A stretch of DNA of 64,000 bases from Microcoleus sp. FACHB-61 (GTDB lineage: Bacteria; Cyanobacteriota; Cyanobacteriia; Cyanobacteriales; Microcoleaceae): the NCBI GenBank assembly GCA_014695295.1, contig JACJNY010000042.1:27224-91223 (forward strand). Reading direction: 5' to 3'. Position 1 is the stretch's first letter. Each line of letters begins with the position of its first letter. The notes below the pieces were generated by a model. It did not search any database. It saw only the letters and a program-made list of their open reading frames with translations, and was not told where the DNA came from. The position numbers and the translations under genes were made by a program. Positions 50,565-58,048 of this stretch are shown in pieces.

Positions 50565-51068
50565 TTAAACTTTAGTATCTGCGGGAACTTCCCTCTGTAC
50601 CAGCATCCAACCTAACAGCGCTAAACTAACTCCAAGAGCGAGAAATCCTAAATCCCAAGCTAACTCGTTGATACCGGGCTTGACGTGGTGGATTCCCAAA
50701 ATTTGATGGTCAACAATGCCTTCAACAAAGTCAAACAATCCAGCACCAATTAATATTGAACCGAAAAAATTTTGAGTTGACAAAGGAACGTCTTTGCGCT
50801 TCACAGCACGCCACAAACAGAAGATTCCCGCCACTGTCACCAACCAATCCGCAGCGTGAAACAATCCATCTCCGAGGGTATTTAATTCTAAACCGGCAAC
50901 GGTAGTATCGGTTTTAACGCTGCTAAACATATGGTGCCACTGCAGGAGTTGGTGCAGCACAATGCCGTCAAAAAAGCCGGATTGACCGATACCGAGGAGA
51001 ATTCCTGCGATAATTAGAGGTCGGCGGTTGTTAGCTGCGGTGGCTGGTGGGTTTGTGCGATCGTCCAA
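50565..51068 (-). CDS. DUF2243 membrane protein
   Basis: Only TTG 51068 fits the start, with GAGG about 8 bases upstream. The 167-residue protein has four hydrophobic segments with the DUF2243 pattern: GILLGIGQSGFFDGIVLHQLLQWHHMFSS, NTLGDGLFHAADWLVTVAGIFCLWRAVK, FFGSILIGAGLFDFVEGIVDHQILGIHHV, and ELAWDLGFLALGVSLALLGWMLVQ. The several conserved His suggest a metal- or heme-binding membrane protein. The function of the family is unknown. Confidence 0.9.
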   Translation of the reverse strand: MDDRTNPPATAANNRRPLIIAGILLGIGQSGFFDGIVLHQLLQWHHMFSSVKTDTTVAGLELNTLGDGLFHAADWLVTVAGIFCLWRAVKRKDVPLSTQNFFGSILIGAGLFDFVEGIVDHQILGIHHVKPGINELAWDLGFLALGVSLALLGWMLVQREVPADTKV

Positions 51069-51194
51069 TGGAAAACCTCAGATTATTTAACTGCTGAGCC
51101 TGGGTCTGTGAAGGGTTTTGCCAATACATTTTTTAGTTTTGCTGGGGAGGAGGGGCGATCGCATCATCCGCGAGATAGATTTATCGAGTGAAGT

Positions 51195-51226
51195 GCGATC
51201 CTCTTCGAGGGCTTCGCTAACGCGCC
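51195..51226. repeat. Dispersed repeat, CTGCGAGGGCTTCGC family
   Basis: GCGATCCTCTTCGAGGGCTT, followed by CGCTAACGCGCC, a one-base variant of the copy at 40763. Confidence 0.75.
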
Positions 51227-51321
51227 TTGATTTTTGATGAATGATTGGAAAGTGCGATCGAATCTTGCCTGCAATAACTTCTACAACACCATCCACATAC
51301 TAATTGATAGTTTTAATTACA

Positions 51322-51612
51322 TTAAACCTCAACATATTTGCATAAAGTCCTGGCTTCAGGAAGAGACGAACCAGATTGACGCAACTCTTCTAAATGAAAA
51401 ACTATTGCTGCTTTAATTTGGTGTTCTACTTCCTCGATTGTTGTTCCTCTTCCTAGGCATCGGGGGAACTCTGGTAAAATAAGCAGAAGAATTGCTTTCT
51501 GATTTCCGGAGGGGAATTAAATCTCGATTGTTGTTCCTGTTGCGAGGCATTTGGGTACCTCTGGTAAAATAAGCAGAAGAATTGCTTTCTGATTTCGGAA
51601 GGGGAATGAAAT
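51322..51612 (-). pseudogene. Decayed hicB-like antitoxin gene, partly duplicated
   Basis: The minus strand in the frame ending at TAA 51322 reads ILLLILPEFPRCLGRGTTIEE, then VEHQIKAAIVFHLEELRQSG and LPEARTLCKYVEV. This is the strand-helix-helix layout of HicB antitoxins (LPxxPGCxxxGxTxEEAxxxxxEAIxxHLE). The 5' part is missing: the same frame upstream contains a second, 90-bp copy of its front (ILLLILPEVPKCLATGTTIEI) that ends in a stop. No start codon with a sensible N-terminus remains. The neighbouring winged-helix ORF runs over part of it in another frame. Confidence 0.7.
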
Positions 51613-51898
51613 AAATTCTAATTCTGCTTTGACTATCTGCTTTTGGGTTTGCCAACACCATAGACCCTTGTGGCGTCAATTCCCATCTGTCGCGAGGCGA
51701 ATTAGTTTCTACATATCGTTTAACCAAGCCATCAGCAGCCAGTTTTTTTAAGACAACCATCATGTCAGGTTCTCGCGGTACATCTCGACGGGAAAGTGCA
51801 TTCGCGAGTTCGTACCAACTCCACTTTCCTTGACCTTTAGCTACTAATTCCAGCAGCACTAATTCAAGCTGGGTTAATTGAGTTAGGTTTTTCATCAA
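51413..51898 (-). CDS. Winged-helix (wHTH) protein with repeat-derived tail
   Basis: The first 95 residues form a winged-helix domain of PadR/MarR-like type (LTQLTQLELVLLELVAKGQGKWSWYELANALSRRDV, VVLKKLAADGLVKRYVETN, DRWELTPQGSMVLANPK). The rest (about 96-161) is two 30-residue tandem copies beginning IPLPKSESNSSAYF, encoded by the 90-bp duplication that in another frame is hicB-like. This tail is thus probably a byproduct of readthrough into a decayed gene. Its ATG overlaps the stop of the upstream 136-residue ORF by 4 bases (ATGA), so translation is coupled. Confidence 0.75.
   Translation of the reverse strand: MMKNLTQLTQLELVLLELVAKGQGKWSWYELANALSRRDVPREPDMMVVLKKLAADGLVKRYVETNSPRDRWELTPQGSMVLANPKADSQSRIRIYFIPLPKSESNSSAYFTRGTQMPRNRNNNRDLIPLRKSESNSSAYFTRVPPMPRKRNNNRGSRTPN
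51433..51612. repeat. 90-bp tandem duplication
   Basis: The copy starting at 51433 (CTCGATTGTTGTTCCTCTTC) is repeated at 51523 with about 12 changes. The period is exactly 90 bp, so both overlapping frames are preserved. Confidence 0.85.
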
Positions 51899-52305
51899 AA
51901 TTCCTCTACGCTCGGATGAAATAAAACGCCGAATCCTTCTTTTAATTTATAATCTTCAAGAGTAGCTGTGTGAGCATTGTTCCAAAGTTCATAAGCCTCA
52001 TCCGGGTCAGCGGGTTGTCCAGTTGGGTAGCCCAGCTTTTTATACCTGACATACTCGCGTAACTCGTGAGTATAAAACCGTAAATCAACAGGCTCAGCTA
52101 CAAGGGTTTGGGTGGTGATACCTCTTAACCTTTCAACCATTCTTAGCTCAGCTTCACCAACTGGATTAAATCTGCGAACATGAGCTTCAACCAAGGCAAC
52201 GCCTTTATCAGTAATTTTAACATTCTGATAAGACAAGTTGAGAATTTTTCCGCCAGCTTTTGAGCGGTTGAAAGGTCTGCCACTTATTGCACCTTTTTCT
52301 AGCAT
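51895..52305 (-). CDS. Small protein of unknown function in the metacaspase cluster
   Basis: The 136 residues begin MLEKGAISGRPFNRSKAGG and contain IRGITTQTL-like RLRGITTQTLVAEPVDLRFYTHELREYVRYKKLGYPTGQPADPDEAYELWNNAHTATLEDYKL. A gene-like acidic-aromatic pattern is visible but no family is recognised; part of it resembles barrel or toxin-antitoxin-associated proteins only vaguely. It is translationally coupled to the winged-helix gene (ATGA overlap). It lies 94 bases downstream of the metacaspase-GUN4 gene. Confidence 0.65.
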   Translation of the reverse strand: MLEKGAISGRPFNRSKAGGKILNLSYQNVKITDKGVALVEAHVRRFNPVGEAELRMVERLRGITTQTLVAEPVDLRFYTHELREYVRYKKLGYPTGQPADPDEAYELWNNAHTATLEDYKLKEGFGVLFHPSVEEF

Positions 52306-52399
52306 TTTATTCGAGTGGCTTTAATCTATCCGTCGTTAACAAAGTTCTGAAACGCTGAGATGTTACACCTTGCAAGTCTCGACGCGACAGAAGAAACAC

Positions 52400-53902
52400 T
52401 CACTCCAACCAACACAACCACCAACACAACTCACTACACCACAACCACCACAACTCAATACACTCTGAACCACGCCCTACAACAGCCAGAGGGAGGTGTC
52501 CTGGTGCTGTATTCCTCTCTGAAAAAGTGAGGTCGTTGTAGTGCAGCCATTTGCCGTTTTTTCGCCAGCCCACCTTATCCCCAAACCTCTCCCATATTGC
52601 CTCATCCTTTTGACTGGTTCCCCCTAGACTTTGATAAATACGTTTCTGCACGCTAAAGCCGAAGTGACCGTTAGAATATTTTACCCAAAGTTGGTCAATT
52701 GTACGCAAGTCTTCGCAGGGGAATTCTTCAAAATTTTCCATATATATCCATTCTTCTTCCTCACCCGCCGCCTTCAAAATAACTTTCAGCGTTTCTCTAT
52801 CCGCTTCTTTCCACCTTCGGGCAGCCAGTAAATCGCGCAGATTGGTATAGTCTATTCCCCGAGCGGAGTTGAGAGGAACATCAGCCTCATTAGGAATAGT
52901 ATTAACTAGAGGTGTAGATTTGGCAGACAATGGAGATTCCGATCGCTTGTCAACTGTGGCAGCAACAAAATTATTTTGAGCCGAAGCCTGATTTCCAATT
53001 CGTGACACAGCGATTCTTTGAATTCCCTTAATTGCATCCATATCGCCAGGAGATGCCGCTAATACACGAATCCACAACTGTTCTGCCAGCTCATAATCTT
53101 GGTGTTCCGCAGAAAAAGCATCAACTTTCATTTTAGAAACATCATATAAAGTTGCATATTGTGGACAAATAATTAAGTGAGACTTAGTGAGAGGCTCTGC
53201 AATAACGTAAGGTGTTTGTCGCACTTTTTTGCTTTTATGTTGTCGGATCAGTTCAGGAACTCGTGAACTCAAATAATGATCCAATCGCTCAACAGTTGCA
53301 CATTTACCTTGAACGCCCAAGCCCTCAAGCAGTGCTTTTGTGAAAGCACCTTGCTGTAAAGCATCAATTTCATAGGACAATTCATTAGGACTGCAAGAAA
53401 AAAAGGTAATAACTCCCTTTTGTCGCGCAAGTTCAGCGGATTGATTGCCGATTCCTTCTCCCGATTTACTCCCTTGATCTCGACAAGCATCCAGAATCAA
53501 AATAACATTGTCAGCACCGGAGCGACGCAATTGTTCTGTCACATAATTAATGGAAATCGCTGTACGTTCAACATCATCTGGATCGCTGTCACAAGCCATC
53601 AGGTAATCACACCCGTTATGACGCCTTCCGTGACCGCTGAAGAAAAACCAAAAGTTATCCCCAGCTTCCATAAACGGTTTTTCAAACATCGTCCTCAAAA
53701 CTTGTGTCAGTTTGGTAAAATAAGGACGAGTTGAGCTACCCATAAAATCAGGCGAGTCATCTGAGAAGAACAAAAGTTTCTCACATCCCACCTGATTACG
53801 AAGAAATCCCTGCATTAACTCTGCATCCCGCTTGGCATACTTCAGCGGTTGCAGGAAATCATATTTATTGATGCCAATTGATATCGCCAGATTCTTTCCC
53901 AT
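52400..53902 (-). CDS. Metacaspase-GUN4 fusion protein
   Basis: Residues 1-240 form a C14 caspase-like (metacaspase) domain: LAISIGINKYDFLQPLKYAKRDAELM, the His motif FWFFFSGHGRRHNG (His91), and the Cys motif VILILDACRDQGSKSG (Cys140), followed by ITFFSCSPNELSYEID and AFTKALLEGLG. Residues about 350-475 form a GUN4 domain (IDYTNLRDLLAARRWKEADRETLKVILKAAG; DLRTIDQLWVKYSNGHFGFSVQKRIYQ; APGHLPLAVVG). GUN4 binds tetrapyrroles in chlorophyll synthesis; here it may sense a porphyrin or act as a ligand-gated partner of the protease (inference). The last 24 residues are an odd Trp/Cys/Leu-rich tail. It lies 6 bases from the Pepco gene, so the two are almost certainly one operon. Confidence 0.88.
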   Translation of the reverse strand: MGKNLAISIGINKYDFLQPLKYAKRDAELMQGFLRNQVGCEKLLFFSDDSPDFMGSSTRPYFTKLTQVLRTMFEKPFMEAGDNFWFFFSGHGRRHNGCDYLMACDSDPDDVERTAISINYVTEQLRRSGADNVILILDACRDQGSKSGEGIGNQSAELARQKGVITFFSCSPNELSYEIDALQQGAFTKALLEGLGVQGKCATVERLDHYLSSRVPELIRQHKSKKVRQTPYVIAEPLTKSHLIICPQYATLYDVSKMKVDAFSAEHQDYELAEQLWIRVLAASPGDMDAIKGIQRIAVSRIGNQASAQNNFVAATVDKRSESPLSAKSTPLVNTIPNEADVPLNSARGIDYTNLRDLLAARRWKEADRETLKVILKAAGEEEEWIYMENFEEFPCEDLRTIDQLWVKYSNGHFGFSVQKRIYQSLGGTSQKDEAIWERFGDKVGWRKNGKWLHYNDLTFSERNTAPGHLPLAVVGRGSECIELWWLWCSELCWWLCWLE

Positions 53903-53908
53903 CTCACC

Positions 53909-54319
53909 TTAAGACTTGCGTTTAAATCTCAACAATACAGTTCTGGTATCTGCAACTTTAGCTCCCAGACCGACTAAACTGAAAGAACCCTCGGCGTTAA
54001 TCGCAACGGATAACTCAATTTCAGATAACTCGATCGCTTTCATGTCAGCTTCCGCATCCGCACGGCTGAACATTTGATCTACCGTTTGCATGAAGTCAAC
54101 CAATTCTTTTTCTAATTTCTTGATACTGACATTGTGAAGTCGCAAGCTATCAACCGCTTTTGCCGCCTGCTTTTGGGTCGGCTCATTTGGCTGTGCGTCC
54201 CAAGCATCACTCCAATCCACGCCTATATGTCCCCCATTCTTCGCACCGTCATCATCAGGTGCATCAGGAGACTCGTCCGAAGTATCGGCAGTCACAATCC
54301 GAATCGTTTCATCTGGCAT
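53909..54319 (-). CDS. Pepco (peptidase co-occurring) domain protein
   Basis: The 136 residues start with an acidic Asp/Glu-rich disordered region (about 1-55), then a short helix (VDSLRLHNVSIKKLEKELVDFMQTVDQMFSRADAEAD). They end with the Pepco-like beta domain LSEIELSVAINAEGSFSLVGLGAKVADTRTVLLRFKRK. This domain is known as a companion of trypsin and caspase effectors in bacterial conflict systems. Here it is the first gene, followed 6 bases later by the metacaspase-GUN4 gene. The assignment rests on motif memory and on this neighbourhood. Confidence 0.7.
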   Translation of the reverse strand: MPDETIRIVTADTSDESPDAPDDDGAKNGGHIGVDWSDAWDAQPNEPTQKQAAKAVDSLRLHNVSIKKLEKELVDFMQTVDQMFSRADAEADMKAIELSEIELSVAINAEGSFSLVGLGAKVADTRTVLLRFKRKS

Positions 54320-54656
54320 AAGTGTTTAATACTCCCAAATATCTCGATATTTTTGCGAGATGCGATCGCCCACAATAATTTTATATTCTACCTGAAATTT
54401 ATCAACTGTTAAACAAGCCCCCGGATTCATCTGTGGAATGGGTATCTTGCGCGCGCGGAATGTTAAATTTTAATACTAAAAAATCGATCGCCCTTACGCC
54501 CAAAACTACATAATGTGACATACAAGTTCGATCGTACTTCTATCAAAAATCCTAAATCCCAAAACCTCTTTGGCCAAACAGGCCGTTTCTGTGCAAACCT
54601 AAAAAACAGCAGACACAATTTTATAAACTCTAATTACAGAACCCTAGCAACCAGTT

Positions 54657-55877
54657 ATGCAAACTCTGCCGAACCCCACTAAAACCCCCACCACCGAACC
54701 AACCTTCGACACCACCATCAAACGCCGCAAAACCCGGCCAGTCAAAGTCGGTAGCGTCACCATCGGCGGCGGCTACCCAATCGTCGTCCAGTCGATGATC
54801 AACGAAGACACCCTCGACATCGACGGTTCAGTCGCCGGAATTCGGCGCTTGCACGAGATTGGCTGCGAAATCGTCCGCGTCACCGTGCCCAGCATGGCCC
54901 ACGCCAAAGCTTTAGCCGAAATCAAGCAAAAACTGCACGCCACCTACCAACCAGTGCCCCTCGTGGCCGATGTCCACCACAACGGCATGAAAATTGCCCT
55001 GGAAGTGGCCAAACACGTAGACAAAGTGAGAATCAATCCCGGACTTTACGTGTTCGAGAAGCCGAAAGCCGACAGAACCGAATACACCGACGCCGAATTC
55101 GCGGAAATTGGCGAAAAAATCCGGGAAACCCTGGAACCTCTGGTGATTTCCCTGCGCGACCAAGGCAAAGCTTTGCGAATCGGCGTTAATCACGGTTCCC
55201 TCGCTGAACGGATGCTTTTTACCTACGGCGACACGCCCGAAGGCATGGTGGAATCGGCGCTGGAATTCATCAAAATTTGTGAATCCCTCGACTTCCGAAA
55301 TATCGTACTTTCCCTGAAAGCGTCCCGCGCACCCGTGATGGTTGCTGCTTACCGCTTGATGGTGCACCGGATGGACGAACTCGGCATGGATTACCCGCTG
55401 CATTTGGGCGTCACGGAAGCAGGAGACGGCGAATACGGCCGCATTAAATCCACCGCAGGCCTGGCACCTTTGTTAACTGACGGCATTGGCGACACCATCC
55501 GCGTCTCGCTGACAGAGGCCCCAGAAAAGGAGATTCCCGTCTGCTACAGCATTCTGCAAGCCTTGGGACTGCGGAAAACGATGGTTGAGTATGTCGCTTG
55601 TCCTTCCTGCGGTCGCACTTTGTTTAATTTAGAGGAAGTATTACACCAAGTGAGAGAGGCGACGAAGCATCTCACCGGTTTGGATATAGCAGTAATGGGC
55701 TGTATTGTCAATGGCCCGGGAGAAATGGCTGATGCTGATTACGGCTACGTCGGGAAGCAACCGGGTTATATTTCGCTGTACCGGGGCCGGGAAGAAATTA
55801 AGAAGGTGCCGGAAGACCGAGGAGTGGCAGAATTGATTGACTTGATTAAATCGGACGATCGCTGGGTCGATCCTTAG
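54657..55877 (+). CDS. ispG: (E)-4-hydroxy-3-methylbut-2-enyl-diphosphate synthase (ferredoxin-type)
   Basis: The 406-residue protein is IspG throughout: [65 protein letters not shown], the 4Fe-4S motif [16 protein letters not shown] and [20 protein letters not shown]. It makes HMBPP in the non-mevalonate pathway that feeds chlorophyll and carotenoids. The short length and lack of a middle domain fit the cyanobacterial, ferredoxin-dependent form. No leading peptide is present. Confidence 0.95.
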   Translation: MQTLPNPTKTPTTEPTFDTTIKRRKTRPVKVGSVTIGGGYPIVVQSMINEDTLDIDGSVAGIRRLHEIGCEIVRVTVPSMAHAKALAEIKQKLHATYQPVPLVADVHHNGMKIALEVAKHVDKVRINPGLYVFEKPKADRTEYTDAEFAEIGEKIRETLEPLVISLRDQGKALRIGVNHGSLAERMLFTYGDTPEGMVESALEFIKICESLDFRNIVLSLKASRAPVMVAAYRLMVHRMDELGMDYPLHLGVTEAGDGEYGRIKSTAGLAPLLTDGIGDTIRVSLTEAPEKEIPVCYSILQALGLRKTMVEYVACPSCGRTLFNLEEVLHQVREATKHLTGLDIAVMGCIVNGPGEMADADYGYVGKQPGYISLYRGREEIKKVPEDRGVAELIDLIKSDDRWVDP

Positions 55878-55885
55878 CCCCCGAA

Positions 55886-56020
55886 GAACAGGCTTTCGGG
55901 CCTGTTCCACAAAACATCAAATTTCTTGTGGGGTTGGCTTCTAGCCCGTCAGGAACAGGCTTTCGGGCCTGTTCCACAAAAAAATATCAAGTTTCTTGTG
56001 GGGTTGGCTTCTAGCCCGCC
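55886..56020. repeat. 67-bp tandem repeat with internal palindromes
   Basis: Two copies begin GAACAGGCTTTCGGGCCTGT at 55886 and 55953, with an ending TTGTGGGGTTGGCTTCTAGC. Each copy holds the hairpin GAACAGG-CTTTCGGG-CCTGTTC. It fills the ispG-ctp gap. Confidence 0.85.
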
Positions 56021-56133
56021 CTGAATAGAACTCGGCAAAGTGGAAATATATGTACGCCAAACGCGACCGGGCCTTGCCTGTGTTAGATTGAGCGTAATTA
56101 TTGTGAACTCTTTTTCTCCCGCGCGTCAGACAA

Positions 56134-57489
56134 ATGGTTATAACAAAACGAGGGCTTGTTCTAAGTGCAGCAGCAGTGGTACTCACTGCTGTAACTCTTG
56201 CGAACGCTGGTTGCAGTTCTAAATCTCTGGCTTCTTTTCGGGGAAGCCCTAAAGAGTTGGTTGATGAAGTTTGGCAGATTATTGACAAAAGTTATGTAGA
56301 TGGCACTTTTAACCAGGTTGACTGGAAAGCGGTGCGGAATGATTATTTGAACCGAACTTATACCAGCGACGACGAAGCTTACAAAGCAATTCGGGAAATG
56401 CTGAAGAAGCTGGACGATCCTTATACCCGGTTTATGGACCCTCAAGAGTTCAAGAATATGCAGGTTGAAACTTCTGGGGAACTGACAGGAGTTGGGATTC
56501 AGTTGACTCAAGATGAGGAAACCAAAAAGTTGGTGGTGATTTCGCCGATCGAAGATACCCCTGCTTTTACTGCTGGTATTCTGGCAAAAGATATCATTAT
56601 TAAGATTGACGGCAAAACGACAGAAGGCATGGATACGAATCAAGCGGTAACTTTGATTCGCGGCCAGGCGAATACTGAGGTGACGCTGACGATTTTGCGG
56701 GAAAACAAAGAATTAGAATTTAAGCTGAAGCGCGCTAAAATAGAAATTCATCCTGTGCGGAAGTCGGTGCAGAAAAGTCCGATCGGAGAAATCGGCTATA
56801 TTCGCTTAAATCAGTTCAGTGCGAATGCTGCATCGGAAATGCGATCGGCAATTAAGGATTTGGAACAGAAAAAGGTGACGGGCTATATTTTAGACTTGCG
56901 TTCCAATCCCGGCGGGTTGCTGTACGGAAGTATTGAAATTGCTCGGATGTGGCTCAAAGAAGGTACGATCGTCTCCACGGTCGATCGAGTAGGCGAGGCC
57001 GATAAACAAACTGCAAATAAGGGAGAGCTCACAGACAAACCGTTAGTTGTACTGGTAGACGGCGGTTCAGCAAGTGCTAGCGAGATTCTATCCGGTGCTT
57101 TGCAAGACAACAAGCGCGCGGTTTTGGTGGGAACAAAGACATTTGGTAAAGGTTTAGTTCAGTCAGTACGCGGCGTGGGAAATGGTGCCGGTTTGGCGGT
57201 GACAATTGCCAAGTATTTTACTCCCAAGGGCACTGATATCAACAAGGCCGGGATTGAACCGGATTTTAAGGTAGAACTCACCGACGCTCAAAAACAGGAA
57301 TTGAGGCGCGATCGCGATAAAATTGCTACGACGGCAGATCCGCAGTACGCGAAAGCTATGGAAGTTTTGACACAGCAAGTTACTGGTAAAACAGGGAACA
57401 ATAAGGCGGAGTCGAAACCGAATGCTGCGCCACCTAAGCCGAGTGCGGCGCAAGCAAAACCGAGTGCAGCACCTTCTAAATCTAAGTAG
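56134..57489 (+). CDS. ctpA: Carboxyl-terminal processing protease (S41)
   Basis: The 451-residue protein starts with a hydrophobic segment ending in ANAGCSSK, so it is either a lipoprotein or a signal-peptide protein. Residues about 95-185 form a PDZ domain (ELTGVGIQLTQDEETKKLVVISPIEDTPAFTAGILAKDIIIKIDG). The S41 core follows: IGYIRLNQFSANAASEM, GYILDLRSNPGGLLYGSIEIARM, and LVVLVDGGSASASEILSGALQDNKRAVLVGTKTFGKGLVQ with the Ser/Lys pair. It trims the C-termini of thylakoid/periplasmic proteins; processing of D1 is one known job for this group. The Ala/Pro/Lys tail is disordered. Which Ctp paralogue this is cannot be told here. Confidence 0.88.
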   Translation: MVITKRGLVLSAAAVVLTAVTLANAGCSSKSLASFRGSPKELVDEVWQIIDKSYVDGTFNQVDWKAVRNDYLNRTYTSDDEAYKAIREMLKKLDDPYTRFMDPQEFKNMQVETSGELTGVGIQLTQDEETKKLVVISPIEDTPAFTAGILAKDIIIKIDGKTTEGMDTNQAVTLIRGQANTEVTLTILRENKELEFKLKRAKIEIHPVRKSVQKSPIGEIGYIRLNQFSANAASEMRSAIKDLEQKKVTGYILDLRSNPGGLLYGSIEIARMWLKEGTIVSTVDRVGEADKQTANKGELTDKPLVVLVDGGSASASEILSGALQDNKRAVLVGTKTFGKGLVQSVRGVGNGAGLAVTIAKYFTPKGTDINKAGIEPDFKVELTDAQKQELRRDRDKIATTADPQYAKAMEVLTQQVTGKTGNNKAESKPNAAPPKPSAAQAKPSAAPSKSK

Positions 57490-57519
57490 AAAACCTGTGT
57501 AGGGTTTCAGTTAAAAAAA

Positions 57520-57572
57520 AGCATTCGGGGGAAGATTTACGGCTAAAAGCCAAGATTTTAAACTCGAATGCT
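57520..57572 (+). terminator. Weak hairpin terminator after ctp
   Basis: 8-bp arms AGCATTCG / CGAATGCT with a 37-base loop containing GGCTAAAAGCC, followed by ATTTTTTG. Confidence 0.4.
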
Positions 57573-57645
57573 TCGCTATTTTTTGCAATGCGTCATTGCG
57601 AGTCACGTTAGCTTTCGCGATTCAGAGGAAAGCAATCGCAATCTG

Positions 57646-57852
57646 TCATTGCGGCTGGCATTTGCCGGCGCGAATTAATCCGATGCGGCGGGCGATGGCA
57701 TCTTCTGGCGAATCGTAAGGGCCCCACTTTTCAATAATACTGGGGTTTTGTTCTTCGAGTTGGGCGATCCTCTGCGAGGGCTCCGCCAACGGCAAAATAT
57801 CGCAATTACCCGCAGGACGTTTGACAATATAAAATTTGGGTGTTTCTGTCAT
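57646..57852 (-). CDS. Small protein of unknown function, interrupted by a dispersed repeat
   Basis: ATG 57852 is chosen over TTG 57867. The 68-residue product reads MTETPKFYIVKRPAGNCDILP, then LAEPSQRIAQLEEQNPS, and ends KWGPYDSPEDAIARRIGLIRAGK. The middle LAEPSQRIA is encoded by a CTGCGAGGGC-type repeat (57764-57792), which is inserted in frame. Without it the protein would read smoothly. The DAIARRIGLIRAGKC end is typical of small cyanobacterial proteins, but no family is certain. Confidence 0.65.
   Translation of the reverse strand: MTETPKFYIVKRPAGNCDILPLAEPSQRIAQLEEQNPSIIEKWGPYDSPEDAIARRIGLIRAGKCQPQ
57764..57792. repeat. Dispersed repeat, CTGCGAGGGCTTCGC family, within a CDS
   Basis: GCGATCCTCTGCGAGGGCTC, then CGCCAACGGC. 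It is the same element as at 40763 and 51195, but lies in frame in the small CDS. Confidence 0.8.
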
Positions 57853-58048
57853 AGCTAAATTCGTCAAATAAAAGCTGGATACTAACTAGGCAATGGGATA
57901 ATTATATCAGCGTTGCTGATTTACGGTATGAACGGCTAAATATGCAAATCATAAAAACCATTGTCCACAAAGCTTCGGGATTTTTGCCTGGTTCTTTTTC
58001 ATACCCTGATTAAGCAACGCCAAAAATCTTTAACTATAAAGTCAATTT

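Noticed and set aside
51234..51416. 60-residue plus-strand ORF (MMNDWKVRSNL...)
   Set aside because: It overlaps the clear HicB-like remnant on the other strand and has no independent support.
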